From Collinsella sp. (lineage in GTDB: Bacteria > Actinomycetota > Coriobacteriia > Coriobacteriales > Coriobacteriaceae): DNA of 64,000 nucleotides. The notes under the pieces are model-generated. The model worked only from the letters and a program-made list of their open reading frames with translations, did no database searches and was not told the origin of the DNA. Position numbers and translations under genes: made by a program. Below are positions 1 through 8,762 of this stretch, in pieces; the first letter of the stretch is position 1, and every line of letters starts with the position of its first letter. The stretch covers positions 19,338-83,337 of the forward strand of contig DXMY01000014.1 of assembly GCA_019413925.1 (NCBI GenBank), written 5' to 3'.

Positions 1-125
1 TTGATGGTGGCGTCGACGATCCACTGAACCATGGGCTTGCCCAGGATCTTGTGCGAAACCTTGCAGTGGTTCGACTTCATGCGGGTGCCCTCGCCGGCGG
101 CGAGGATAATTGCGGTTGCGTCCAT
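1..125 (-). CDS. glmU: GlmU, N-terminal fragment (UDP-GlcNAc pyrophosphorylase)
   Basis: Partial gene that runs off the left edge of the window. The first 41 residues carry the nucleotidyltransferase signature AIILAAGEGTRMKS followed by HKILGKPMVQWIVDA, which is typical of the uridylyltransferase domain of GlmU. That domain makes UDP-GlcNAc for peptidoglycan; the acetyltransferase half would lie outside the window. It starts at an ATG read from position 125 and diverges from the ECF operon. A related sugar-nucleotide transferase cannot be excluded from so short a piece. Confidence 0.8.
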   Translation of the reverse strand, partial: MDATAIILAAGEGTRMKSNHCKVSHKILGKPMVQWIVDATI

Positions 126-315
126 GTGATCTCCTGTTACGTTATAGAGACGTGTGCTTGGAAACGATACACGGCGCAATATGATACCGCAGGCATATGT
201 TGAGCGCGTAACGATTGGATTGCGGCGGTTGAGGCTTGCGCCGCCGGCGTGGCGTTTGCGCTGGCCGTGCATGGCGGCGGTGCTGCGGAGCTGTCGTTTG
301 AGCGAGGGGACGGGG

Positions 316-1209
316 GTGCCCGTGGACAACATACGAGAGGAGTTTGGCGGCGAGCCCGTCGCGGCATTCTCGATGTCGCATCCAGCTGTGCCGGCGCTCT
401 ATATAGTGCTGACGCTGGGGCTCACCATGTTCTCGATGCAGCTGGTGCTGATTGCGCTGTCACTTGCGGGCGGGTTGGCGTATGGATTTGCGACGCGTGG
501 GGCTGCCCGCACGCTGGGCGCACTTCGCTGGCAGCTGCCGGTGATTTTGATTATCGCGCTGGTCAATCCACTGTTTAGTGCCTCGGGCTCGACGGAGCTG
601 TTCCGTATTGGCATGCGCGCGGTGTATCTGGAGAGCATGGTATACGGCCTGTGCATGGGCGGGCTGTTTGTGGCGAGCGTGCTGTGGTTTGAGGCCGCGG
701 CGTCGATGCTCGAATACGACAAGGTGCTCGCGCTTTTGGGTAACGCCGCACCGGTGATCGCGCTCATGATCTCGATGTGCATGAGGCTTATCCCGCAGTT
801 TTTGCGCCGCGGCCGTACGGTGCTGGCGGTGCAGGATGCGATTGATGTGCCGGGCCGCGCGCCGGCCGACCCCGTGCGCTCGCGCCTGCGGGCATCGAGT
901 GCATTGATGGGCTGGGGCATGGAAGATTCGTTGGAGCGCGCGGACGCGATGCGCTCGCGCGGGTGGGGCGCCGCGACGCGTCGTACGACGTATGCGCGGT
1001 ATCGGCTGGGGCGCAGCGACGTTGCCGCGCTGGTTGGGCTTGCGCTGTTTGGTGCTGCCGCGGTGGCGGTGGCGTGGACCGCGACGACGCAGTATTCGTT
1101 TTATCCGCAGCTCTCGGTGCCGGCGCCGTGGCCGGGCTATGTCGTGTGCGCTGCCTGGATGGTGCTGCCTTGCGCGTTGCACGCGATTGATGAGAAGAGG
1201 TTTGGCTGA
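316..1209 (+). CDS. ECF transporter T component (CbiQ/EcfT family)
   Basis: Integral membrane scaffold subunit of an energy-coupling-factor importer. Several hydrophobic helices are visible, and the cytoplasmic coupling-helix motif near residue 200 reads ERADAMRSRGWG, matching the A-x-x-x-R-G type signature of CbiQ/EcfT. The reading frame is open from 154, but GTG at 316 is preceded by GAGGGGA at good spacing and gives a 297-residue protein of usual family length, so I chose it; GTG at 322 is an alternative. The stop overlaps the ATG of the ATPase gene (TGATG), so the two are translationally coupled. Confidence 0.82.
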   Translation: MPVDNIREEFGGEPVAAFSMSHPAVPALYIVLTLGLTMFSMQLVLIALSLAGGLAYGFATRGAARTLGALRWQLPVILIIALVNPLFSASGSTELFRIGMRAVYLESMVYGLCMGGLFVASVLWFEAAASMLEYDKVLALLGNAAPVIALMISMCMRLIPQFLRRGRTVLAVQDAIDVPGRAPADPVRSRLRASSALMGWGMEDSLERADAMRSRGWGAATRRTTYARYRLGRSDVAALVGLALFGAAAVAVAWTATTQYSFYPQLSVPAPWPGYVVCAAWMVLPCALHAIDEKRFG

Positions 1210-2852
1210 TGGCTCGGTTGGATAGCTGCTCGGTAACGGGCGGGGCGTGCGGCTCCGATGTGCCTGCGATTGAGGTGCGGGGCCTTAGTTTTGCCTATCC
1301 CGGGGCCGAGGCACCGGTGCTCGAGGGGCTTGATTGGCGTGTTTCCCAAGGTGCGTTTGCGCTGCTTGTTGGCGGTACCGGATCGGGTAAGTCGACGCTG
1401 CTGTCGCTGCTCAAGCCCGAGATCGCTCCGGCGGGCGAGCGCACTGGCGAACTGAGCGTGCTGGGCGAGAACGTTGCCGACATGGACGTACGGGCATCGG
1501 CGGAGCGCGTGGGCTATGTGTTCCAGGATCCCGAGAACCAGATCGTGTGCGAAACCGTGTGGCACGAGATGGCGTTTGGCCTGGAAAACTTGGGGCTAGC
1601 ACGTGATGAGATGCGCCGTCGCGTAGCTGAGACCAGCTATTTCTTTGGGCTGGAAGATTGGCTTCACCGCGATACTGACACGCTTTCGGGTGGTCGCAAA
1701 CAGTTGCTGTCGTTGGCGGCCGTGTTGGCGCTCCGCCCGCGCGTGCTGCTGCTCGACGAGCCCACGTCTCAGCTTGATCCGGTTGCGGAGAAGAATTTCC
1801 TGCACGCGCTGTTTCGTGTGAATCGCGAGCTGGGCTGCACGGTTGTTGTGGCGACGCATCAGCCGCGGCCGATGCTCGAGTATGCGACGTGTACGTACCG
1901 GATTGAGGGCGGTCGCGTGCGCGAGGTGGCGGATATGTCTTCTTTGGGACGCCGAGAATCGCTGTTTTCCGATGACATGTTGGGGTGGGGTGCCATCCGA
2001 TGTGCAAAAAACGGAGTATTCAGCAGGCGTGAGGACAATTTGGGTTCTCTGGAGCCGCCCGGGGACGTATCGAGCGCGAAAAAAAGTTCGGAATTGGACA
2101 AATCGTCCGAATTTGTGGCGCAAACGTCGCTCGAGAACGGCTCGGAAGCCTTCTCGCGCACGGATGGAAGCAGAATACTCCAAAAAATGCACGGCGGGTC
2201 GGCTACCACCCTGTCGGAAGGCTGGTTTCGCTACGATCGCGCGGGCGGTTGGGTGCTGCGCGGGCTCGATGTGTCGTTTTCGGCTGGCGCGGTGCATGCG
2301 ATCGTGGGCGGTAACGGCTGCGGTAAGTCGACAATGCTTTCGGTGCTGGCGAAGACCGCCAAGCTGCAGCGCGGCCGCGTGGTGCGCGGAGCGGCCTCGG
2401 CGGCGCTGCTGCCTCAGAATCCCAAAGCATTGCTGGTTGCCGAGACGGTTCGCGATGAGCTGATGGAATGGGACTCGACCTGCGGATATGACGAGAACTT
2501 GGCGCGGGAGCGTGCGGCGAGCTTGGGGTTGTCGGGTCTGGATGGACGCCATCCGTACGATCTTTCGGGCGGGCAGCGTCAACTGCTTGCATTGGCAAAA
2601 CTGCTGCTAATCGGCCCCGAACTGCTATTGCTCGATGAGCCCACCAAGGGTCTAGACCTGTTCAGCCGCCGCATTATCGCCCGCGCCCTGCGTGGCCATG
2701 CGAAGGCTGGCGGCACCGTCATTATGGCCACGCACGATCTGGATTTTGCCGAGCAGGTAGCCGACGACGTCGCCATGATGTTTGACGGCGAGATTGCCTG
2801 CATGGAGTCCCCGGCCGACTTCTTTGCCGACAACGTGTTCTATAGGGCGTGA
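1209..2852 (+). CDS. ECF transporter A component, tandem (fused) ATPases
   Basis: 547-residue protein with two complete ABC ATPase domains, equivalent to EcfA1 plus EcfA2 in one chain. Domain 1 has Walker A GGTGSGKST (about residue 54), Q-loop FQDPENQ, signature LSGGRKQ (158) and Walker B VLLLDEPTS (178). Domain 2 has GGNGCGKST (366), LSGGQRQ (451) and LLLLDEPTKG (472). It powers uptake together with the T and S components encoded on either side. The roughly 85-residue linker between the domains (about 255-335) is Ser/Lys-rich, visibly less GC-rich, and bounded by an inverted repeat (see 2002-2192), suggesting a tolerated in-frame insertion. Confidence 0.88.
   Translation: MARLDSCSVTGGACGSDVPAIEVRGLSFAYPGAEAPVLEGLDWRVSQGAFALLVGGTGSGKSTLLSLLKPEIAPAGERTGELSVLGENVADMDVRASAERVGYVFQDPENQIVCETVWHEMAFGLENLGLARDEMRRRVAETSYFFGLEDWLHRDTDTLSGGRKQLLSLAAVLALRPRVLLLDEPTSQLDPVAEKNFLHALFRVNRELGCTVVVATHQPRPMLEYATCTYRIEGGRVREVADMSSLGRRESLFSDDMLGWGAIRCAKNGVFSRREDNLGSLEPPGDVSSAKKSSELDKSSEFVAQTSLENGSEAFSRTDGSRILQKMHGGSATTLSEGWFRYDRAGGWVLRGLDVSFSAGAVHAIVGGNGCGKSTMLSVLAKTAKLQRGRVVRGAASAALLPQNPKALLVAETVRDELMEWDSTCGYDENLARERAASLGLSGLDGRHPYDLSGGQRQLLALAKLLLIGPELLLLDEPTKGLDLFSRRIIARALRGHAKAGGTVIMATHDLDFAEQVADDVAMMFDGEIACMESPADFFADNVFYRA
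2002..2192. repeat. In-frame palindromic insert inside the ECF ATPase gene
   Basis: Ends are imperfect 23-nt inverted repeats (2002-2024 and 2170-2192): both share GTGCA, a 6-nt A- or T-rich run, GGAGTATTC and a final GC, matching at 16 of 23 positions. The segment between is poorer in GC than the flanking gene and contains a smaller TTCGGA...TCCGAA dyad near 2088-2112. It encodes a low-complexity linker between the two ATPase domains and keeps the frame. Interpretation as a mobile or expanded repeat is inference. Confidence 0.5.
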
Positions 2853-2856
2853 TGGG

Positions 2857-3570
2857 ATGACGGACTGTCGTTTCTCGCGCTTGCTTGCAAAACTGGAGAT
2901 CCCGCTGTTGTTGGCGGTGCCGGCGGTGATGGCTGCGGCGTTGCTGTCGGGTGTTGAGCAGGCAGCATTGGCCATGCTGGTTGTGGTGGCGCTGGTGCTC
3001 GCGCTGTTCTTTGCGGGTTACGAGGCATCTCGTCCGGGTTTGCGCCAGATTATGCCCACGCTGGTTCTGGCAGCATTGGCCGCGGCGGGGCGTATCTTGT
3101 TTGGCCCCATTCCCGACTTTAAACCCGTGAGTGCCATCGCCATTATCGCCGGGGCGACACTCGGTCGTCGTAACGGCTTTATGGTCGGTGCGTTGGCGGC
3201 GCTGACCAGCAATTTCTTTTTTGGGCAGGGCATGTGGACGCCGTGGCAGATGTATGCCTGGGGGCTCGTGGGATACGTTGGCGGTGCGCTGGCGCATGCC
3301 GGCGCTTTTGATCGCGCCGATGGCACCGTGCGTATGCCGGCGCTGCTGACCTACGGCTTTGCTTCGGGTTTGCTGTACGGCGTTGTGATCAACGCCTACG
3401 ACATTATCGGTTTTGTTCAACCGCTCACGTGGGCGGGTGCCATGGCACGTCTTGCCACGGCAGTGCCGTTCGATATCACACACGGCCTCGCGACCTGCGT
3501 GTTCTTGGCTGCCTTGTACAAGCCTTGGTGCCGTCGCATTAACCGTGTCGTCGTGAAATACGGGCTGTAA
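2857..3570 (+). CDS. ECF transporter S component (substrate-binding membrane subunit)
   Basis: Small hydrophobic protein (237 residues, about six helices) immediately downstream of the T and A genes, with 4 nt between the ATPase stop and this ATG. The segment GRILFGPIPDFKPVSAIAII followed by a Gly/Arg turn (TLGRRNG) and a second Ala/Gly-rich helix resembles ECF S subunits. The substrate cannot be told from sequence; cobalamin-, metal- or vitamin-type substrates are all possible. The open frame extends upstream to 2782, but that would overlap the ATPase by 70 nt. Confidence 0.78.
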   Translation: MTDCRFSRLLAKLEIPLLLAVPAVMAAALLSGVEQAALAMLVVVALVLALFFAGYEASRPGLRQIMPTLVLAALAAAGRILFGPIPDFKPVSAIAIIAGATLGRRNGFMVGALAALTSNFFFGQGMWTPWQMYAWGLVGYVGGALAHAGAFDRADGTVRMPALLTYGFASGLLYGVVINAYDIIGFVQPLTWAGAMARLATAVPFDITHGLATCVFLAALYKPWCRRINRVVVKYGL

Positions 3571-3596
3571 GGCATTTCGCGTTCCCTCACGAACTT

Positions 3597-3655
3597 GCGG
3601 TGGAATGGTTCTCGTTTTTGGCTATTTGCTGCCCAAACAGGAACTATTCCACCGC
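3597..3655. repeat. Long-loop inverted repeat between convergent genes
   Basis: Arms of 15 nt, GCGGTGGAATGGTTC at 3597-3611 and its complement with one mismatch at 3641-3655, around a 29-nt loop. A second weaker G-rich/C-rich pair (about 3662-3706) follows. The region lies between the converging ECF S gene and xth, so it may serve as a bidirectional transcription stop, but neither hairpin has a clean U-tract. Confidence 0.6.
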
Positions 3656-3720
3656 ACCTTATAGGGGGAGAGGGGTCACATGATCTGTTTTCCTCTGTCC
3701 CCTAGAGGAATTACTTGGGG

Positions 3721-4539
3721 CTAGAGCTCTAGCGTGAGGGTGACGGGGCAGTGGTCGCTGCCAAAGATGTCGCCGCGGATGCCGGTGTCGCGAACGTTGG
3801 CGGCGATCGAATCGCTTACCAGAAAGTAATCGATGCGCCAGCCGGCGTTGTTCTTGCGGGCATTAAAGCGATAGCTCCACCAGCTGTAGACGCCCTCGAC
3901 GTCGGGGTTTGCCGCGCGCCAGGTATCGGTAAAGCCGGCGTTGAGCAGCTCGGTAAACTTGCCGCGTTCCTCGTCCGAAAAGCCTGCGTTGCCGCGGTTG
4001 GACTTGGGGTTCTTAAGGTCGATCTCCTCATGCGCCACGTTAAAGTCGCCGCAGGTTACGACGGGTTTGCCGGTCTCGCGCTCGAGCGCGTTCAAAAAGC
4101 CGCGGTAGGCATCGTCCCAGGCCATACGCACGTCGATGCGCGCGAGCTCATTTTGTGCGTTGGGCGTATAGACGTCGACAAACCAAAACTTGTCGAACTC
4201 GAGCGCACAGACGCGGCCCTCGGTTGCGGCTTGGGCGACGAGCTCGGCCGCCTCGTTCTCGCCGGCGTAGGGTAGCAGTGCGTCGGCGTGCAGCACGCGC
4301 AGCGGTTCCTGGCGGCTAAAGACCGCAGTGCCCGAATAGCCTTTACGCTCGGCGTAGCTCCAGGTTTGGTGATAGCCGGGCAGGTCAATATCGACCTGGC
4401 CCTCCTGCAGCTTGGTCTCTTGCAACGCCAGGATATCGACGTCGAGTTCTTGCGCGATCTGGATAAAGCTCGGGTCCTTTTTGAGCACGGCGCGCAGGCC
4501 GTTTACGTTCCACGAGGCGAAAGTGTAAGTCTGAGGCAT
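3721..4539 (-). CDS. xth: Exodeoxyribonuclease III (AP endonuclease)
   Basis: 272-residue EEP-superfamily nuclease of normal ExoIII length; removes 3' blocking groups and cuts at abasic sites in base-excision repair. Visible catalytic blocks: SWNVNGLRA near the N-terminus, LQETKL with the metal-binding Glu, GDFNVAHEEIDL (catalytic Asp/Asn), a WRIDYFLVS block, and C-terminal GSDHCPV with the Asp-His pair. All key residues are present. It starts at ATG 4539 and is monocistronic, convergent with the ECF operon. Confidence 0.95.
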   Translation of the reverse strand: MPQTYTFASWNVNGLRAVLKKDPSFIQIAQELDVDILALQETKLQEGQVDIDLPGYHQTWSYAERKGYSGTAVFSRQEPLRVLHADALLPYAGENEAAELVAQAATEGRVCALEFDKFWFVDVYTPNAQNELARIDVRMAWDDAYRGFLNALERETGKPVVTCGDFNVAHEEIDLKNPKSNRGNAGFSDEERGKFTELLNAGFTDTWRAANPDVEGVYSWWSYRFNARKNNAGWRIDYFLVSDSIAANVRDTGIRGDIFGSDHCPVTLTLEL

Positions 4540-4675
4540 GGTGTCCTTTCGACGGGGTTGGCAGGCTTAAGATTAGCGCAACAGGGGCGGTGGTGGGCAC
4601 CGCGCGTGCTGACCCAAAGGCCGCATGCTGGGACATCGCCCGACGCTGCCCGACCAACAAGGACGGAGGACTCAT

Positions 4676-5428
4676 ATGACGCAGGCAATAACGGATCCCA
4701 AGCAGGCCTCCGCCGCGCTGGCGGAGCTGTTCGGCACCCATAAGCGCGTGGTCTTCTTTGGCGGCGCTGGTGTTTCCACGGCAAGTGGCATTCCCGATTT
4801 CCGCAGCGTGGACGGCCTGTATCACCAGCAGTTTGCCTATCCGCCCGAGACCATGCTGTCGCATAGCTTTTACGAGGCGCATCCTGCGGAGTTCTTCGAC
4901 TTTTACCGCACCAAGATGATCGCGCTCAACGCTAAACCCAACCGCTGCCACACCAAGCTGGCCGAGCTGGAGCGCGCCGGCAAGCTCGACGCCGTGGTGA
5001 CGCAAAATATCGACGGCCTGCATCAGATGGCCGGCTCACAGCGAGTGTTTGAGCTGCACGGATCGGTCCATCGCAACATTTGCCAGTCGTGCGGCGCGGT
5101 CTATAGCGCCGAGTGGATTTGCTCGCGCGAGCACGAGGATGCCGCGGGCGTGCCTGCGTGCCCCGCGTGCGGTGGCCGCATCAAGCCCGATGTAGTGCTC
5201 TACGAAGAGCCGCTCGACGAGCATGTGTTGACCGGTGCCGTTGCCGCCATCGCCGCGGCCGATGCCCTCATTGTGGGTGGGACCTCGCTCGTGGTGTATC
5301 CGGCGGCGGGCCTTACGCGTTACTTTACCGGCGATACGCTGGCCATATGCAACCTTGCTCCCACCGATCAGGATGCAAATGCCGACCTGCTGATTTCTTG
5401 CGACATCGCGGCCGCGTTTGCGTTCTAG
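4676..5428 (+). CDS. cobB: NAD-dependent protein deacylase (sirtuin)
   Basis: 250-residue class-III sirtuin. The NAD-binding motif GAGVSTASGIPDFRS sits near residue 28, TQNIDGLH in the middle, and the catalytic His is in ELHGS. A structural zinc site is formed by CQSC and, about 25 residues later, CPAC. C-terminal GTSLVVYPAAGL closes the NAD site. It removes acyl groups from lysines, for example on acetyl-CoA synthetase. I chose ATG 4676 because GGACGGAGG lies just upstream; the frame is open further upstream but without a ribosome site. Confidence 0.94.
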   Translation: MTQAITDPKQASAALAELFGTHKRVVFFGGAGVSTASGIPDFRSVDGLYHQQFAYPPETMLSHSFYEAHPAEFFDFYRTKMIALNAKPNRCHTKLAELERAGKLDAVVTQNIDGLHQMAGSQRVFELHGSVHRNICQSCGAVYSAEWICSREHEDAAGVPACPACGGRIKPDVVLYEEPLDEHVLTGAVAAIAAADALIVGGTSLVVYPAAGLTRYFTGDTLAICNLAPTDQDANADLLISCDIAAAFAF

Positions 5429-5523
5429 CCCGCGCGCGCGGATACAATAGAAAGACTGAGTGCAAAGCGACCCCGCCGCCAGCTCCCCAAGCTCGGCGGC
5501 GTGGGCATTTTAGGAGGATGTTC

Positions 5524-7266
5524 ATGGCGAACGACAGCAAGACATGGCGGTGCGGAAAGTATGAGCTCAGCTTTGACCGTCCGCGCATCATGGGCGTCCT
5601 CAACGTGACGCCCGATTCGTTTAGCGACGGCGGGGAGCACTTCGACCCCGATGCCGCCATCGAGTACGGCCTGGCGATGCTCGATGCCGGCGCCGACATC
5701 ATCGACGTGGGCGGTGAGTCCACGCGCCCTGGTTTTACCCCGGTCAACCCCGACGAGGAAGTTCGCCGCGTGCTGCCCGTGGTGCGCGCGCTGGCCAAGG
5801 AGGGCGCCATCGTCTCGATCGACACGCGTCATGTGGCGGTTGCCAAGGCGGCCGTGCGCTGCGGCGCCTCGATCGTCAACGACGTGACGGGCTTCACCGA
5901 TCCCAAGATGGTCGAGTTTGTTAAGACGAGTACCTGCGGCGTCATCGTGATGCATGCCGGCGAGGTCGCCGCGCCCACCCGCACGCACGCAACGGTGCAG
6001 CTCGATACCTCGGCAGCGGCGTTTGTTGCCGAGAAGGCGCGCGAGGCGGCTGCCGAGGCCGCGCGTGAGGCCGAGAAGCCGGCTCGCCGCCGTCGCGGCA
6101 AGCTGCTGGGCGATCCTAAGCCGGAGACCAAGCTTCCGGGCGGCGTGGTGCAGCCCTCGTTGCCGTTTGGCGAACCGGAGCCCACGTCCGAGCCTGCAAG
6201 CGAGCAGGAGACGCCGGCCGCCGAGCAGGCTGCTGCAGCCGAGACCGTCGCGCTCGCGCCCGAGGCCGCGCCCGCAGCCACCGAGGCCGCATCGGAGCCC
6301 AATGACCGCCTGGCCGCCATGATGCGCCGCAGCGCCCGCCGCGAGGAAGCCTACGTGCCCACCTCGCAGCTCCGCCGCTTCACCCTGCCCGATTCGGCGC
6401 CCATCATGCGCCGCGTCATGGGCTTTCTGTCCGACCAGGCCCGCACGCTCATCCATGCCGGCGTGTCGCGCGACCGCATCTGCATTGATCCTGGCCCGGG
6501 CTTTGGTAAGTCGGCTAACGAGGACATCGTCATCCAGCGCGAGACTGCCAAGATGGCGTCACTGGGCTATCCGCTCATGTGCGCCGTGTCGCGCAAGCGC
6601 TTTGTGGGCGCCGTCTCGGGCGTGACCGAGGCCGCCGAGCGCGATGCCGCTACGTTTGGCGTGTGCCTGGGCGCCATCCAGGCCGGTGCCAACATCGTGC
6701 GCGTGCACGACGCCGCGGGTTTTGCGCAGTTCCTGAACGGTTACTGGGCGGTTGCCAAGCCGCAGCCGCGCCGCGCGTTTGTGGCTGTGGGCTCCAACCT
6801 GGGGCATCGCTGCGACAACATCCGCGCTGCACGCGAGATGATCGCCGAGATTCCACTCACCTGCGTGTCCAACTCCTCCAAGATTTACGAGAGCGAGCCG
6901 GCCTACGAGACGCGCCAGGACGCGTTTGCCAACGCCGTCATCGAGATCAAGACCGAGCTGGCGCCGCTGGTGCTGCTCGATGAACTCATGAAGATCGAGG
7001 CTGAGCTGGGGCGCGACCGCTCCAAAAAGGCCAAGGCCAACGGTCCGCGCACCATCGACCTGGACCTGCTCTGGATGGACGGCGAGACCCACGGCGGCAA
7101 AAAGCTGCGCCTGCCGCATCCGCTGATCGGCGAGCGCGATTTTGTGCTGGTGCCGCTCGAGGACTTGATGCACGACCCGGCGCGGTTCTTCCGCTACAAC
7201 GGCGTCGAGGTCAAGGAGCCCGAGGACCGCGTGGGCCATATCGTGGGCGAATTGGGGCGTATGTAG
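5524..7266 (+). CDS. folP-folK: Dihydropteroate synthase / HPPK fusion with large insert
   Basis: 580-residue bifunctional folate enzyme. The N-terminal dihydropteroate synthase has IMGVLNVTPDSFSDGG (about 22), DVGGESTRPG (62), SIDTRH, NDVTGF and, after an interruption, DPGPGFGKS and AVSRKRF. The C-terminal HPPK starts near residue 418 (AFVAVGSNLGHR) and has GPRTIDLDLLW and LPHPLIGERDFVL. The two activities join 6-hydroxymethyl-pterin pyrophosphate and pABA into dihydropteroate. A roughly 140-residue Ala/Glu/Pro-rich insert (about 150-290) splits the DHPS barrel between the MHAGE strand and the DPG strand, unlike ordinary DHPS. ATG 5524 follows AGGAGG at 5512-5517; a TACAAT hexamer at 5443-5448 may be the promoter -10. 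Confidence 0.93.
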   Translation: MANDSKTWRCGKYELSFDRPRIMGVLNVTPDSFSDGGEHFDPDAAIEYGLAMLDAGADIIDVGGESTRPGFTPVNPDEEVRRVLPVVRALAKEGAIVSIDTRHVAVAKAAVRCGASIVNDVTGFTDPKMVEFVKTSTCGVIVMHAGEVAAPTRTHATVQLDTSAAAFVAEKAREAAAEAAREAEKPARRRRGKLLGDPKPETKLPGGVVQPSLPFGEPEPTSEPASEQETPAAEQAAAAETVALAPEAAPAATEAASEPNDRLAAMMRRSARREEAYVPTSQLRRFTLPDSAPIMRRVMGFLSDQARTLIHAGVSRDRICIDPGPGFGKSANEDIVIQRETAKMASLGYPLMCAVSRKRFVGAVSGVTEAAERDAATFGVCLGAIQAGANIVRVHDAAGFAQFLNGYWAVAKPQPRRAFVAVGSNLGHRCDNIRAAREMIAEIPLTCVSNSSKIYESEPAYETRQDAFANAVIEIKTELAPLVLLDELMKIEAELGRDRSKKAKANGPRTIDLDLLWMDGETHGGKKLRLPHPLIGERDFVLVPLEDLMHDPARFFRYNGVEVKEPEDRVGHIVGELGRM

Positions 7267-7968
7267 ATGATCGAGATGAACGCTGTTGCCGCCGGTACCG
7301 AGCTTGACGCCGCGCGCGACGCGGGCCGCGAGGGTGTGTCCGCGGGCTGGTGCGCTTGGAGCGCGGGCGAGGCGTCGTTGACGTTTTCGCTGGTCGTGCG
7401 TCCGGATGTGAACATGCATGCCTTCCACGGCCTGCCGTTTGTGGCTGCGATGGGCATGATGGACGCGCTCGTGGGCACGGCTTCGACGCCGGGGTTGGGC
7501 CTTGCCGGTAAGGTGGGTATCCAGTGGCCGAGCGATATCGTGTGCGGTGCGCCTGCGTTTGAGACGTCGCTCGCGCGTGTTGCCGTGAACGGCGGTGCCG
7601 GTGCTGCGGGCATGTTCGGTGCCGTGACGGTGGATATTGAGCGTTCGGCGCTGGGCGAGCTTGGTGTGGACGTGGCTGACGAAGCGCTGGTCGAGGAGTT
7701 GGCCGCCGCCGTGCTGACCCGTGTGGACACCTGGGCGGTTGTTGTCAACACGCCGCAAGGCGCCGCAGGGCCGTTGGCCCCCGTGTTGGGCGAGTACTTC
7801 GATATGGTGCCGCTGCTCGGTCGCCAAGTTGCGGCGGTGTCGCCCAACGGCTTGCCGCTTGCGGTCGGTGTGTTTGCGGGCCTGGACATCTGGGGTCGCG
7901 CGACCATCAAGACCGATGCCGGCGAGCAGGAGTTTCCGCCTGAGGCCGTACGGATTCGCGGTCTGTAG
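7267..7968 (+). CDS. Degenerate biotin-protein ligase-like protein
   Basis: 233 residues starting one base after the folP-folK stop, so probably cotranscribed. The pattern follows the catalytic and C-terminal domains of BirA-type ligases: LTFSLVVRP, LPFVAAMGMMDAL, then KVGIQWPSDIV in place of KWPNDI, and a C-terminal GVFAGLDIWGRATI beta domain. However, the GRGRxGR biotinyl-AMP motif is not recognisable (AGWCAWSAGE stands there), KWPND is altered, and no N-terminal HTH exists. It faces coaX, and birA-coaX neighbourhood is common, which supports the family call. Activity as a biotin ligase is doubtful; it may be a divergent or regulatory relative. Confidence 0.6.
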   Translation: MIEMNAVAAGTELDAARDAGREGVSAGWCAWSAGEASLTFSLVVRPDVNMHAFHGLPFVAAMGMMDALVGTASTPGLGLAGKVGIQWPSDIVCGAPAFETSLARVAVNGGAGAAGMFGAVTVDIERSALGELGVDVADEALVEELAAAVLTRVDTWAVVVNTPQGAAGPLAPVLGEYFDMVPLLGRQVAAVSPNGLPLAVGVFAGLDIWGRATIKTDAGEQEFPPEAVRIRGL

Positions 7969-7988
7969 CGTCTCGGCTTCGCCAGAGC

Positions 7989-8762
7989 CTACGCTAGCTC
8001 CTGCATGCGGCGGTAGATTTCGCAGATGCCCTTGATGGTGAGCTGTCCGTCTACCACGTCGAAGGCATCGGTCGAGCCGGCGACGATGCCGGCGAGGCCG
8101 CCCGTGGCGATAACGGTGGCATCGTCGCGGCCCAGCTCGCGCTTCATGCGCGCGACCAGGCCTTCGGCCATGGCGGCGGCGCCCATCACGGCGCCGACCT
8201 TGATGCACTCCTCGGTATCGCGGCCGATGGCGTGCTCGGGCGCCTCGAGCGGCACGCTGGCGAGCTTGGCGGCACGGGCGGCAAGCGCGTCCATGGAGAT
8301 GCGAATGCCCGGCGCGATCGCTCCGCCAATGTAATAACCGTCCTCATCGATGACGTCGATATTGGTCGCGGTGCCAAAGTCCACCACGATTGCCGGCGCG
8401 CCGTAGAAAGTTTCGGCCGCAACGGCGTTAGCGACGCGATCGGCGCCTACGGCTTGGGGACGCGCCGCGCGCAGCTTGGTCACCGCGGCCGTCTGCGGCC
8501 CGATGACGATGGCGTCCGCGGCAATGCGGTCGGCCACGGCGTGCCATTCGCGCGAGAGCTGCGGCACCACGCCGGCAAAGGCGATCGCGTCGACCGCGTC
8601 GAGCGAAAGGCCGTACATCTTAAAGAAACCCATCAGGCGCACATGGATCTCGTCGGCGGTATAGGAGCGGTCGGTGGGCATGCGCCACGACTGCACCAGC
8701 TCGTCTCCGTCAAACAGGCCCATGGCCGTCTGCGTGTTTCCCATATCGATAGCGAGCAGCAT
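7989..8762 (-). CDS. coaX: Type III pantothenate kinase
   Basis: 257-residue ASKHA-fold kinase for the first step of CoA synthesis (pantothenate to 4'-phosphopantothenate). Motifs: MLLAIDMGNTQTAMGLF at the N-terminus (phosphate-binding DxGNT), GADRVANAV, VVDFGTATNIDV, GGAIAPGI and ATGGLA. Start chosen at ATG 8762, which has GGGAG at the right distance; ATG 8783 lacks a ribosome site. It is convergent with the biotin-ligase-like gene. Confidence 0.95.
   Translation of the reverse strand: MLLAIDMGNTQTAMGLFDGDELVQSWRMPTDRSYTADEIHVRLMGFFKMYGLSLDAVDAIAFAGVVPQLSREWHAVADRIAADAIVIGPQTAAVTKLRAARPQAVGADRVANAVAAETFYGAPAIVVDFGTATNIDVIDEDGYYIGGAIAPGIRISMDALAARAAKLASVPLEAPEHAIGRDTEECIKVGAVMGAAAMAEGLVARMKRELGRDDATVIATGGLAGIVAGSTDAFDVVDGQLTIKGICEIYRRMQELA

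Noticed and set aside
154..315. Upstream start for the ECF T component
   Set aside because: The first 54 residues are Arg/Pro-rich and unlike a membrane N-terminus; GTG 316 has a ribosome site.
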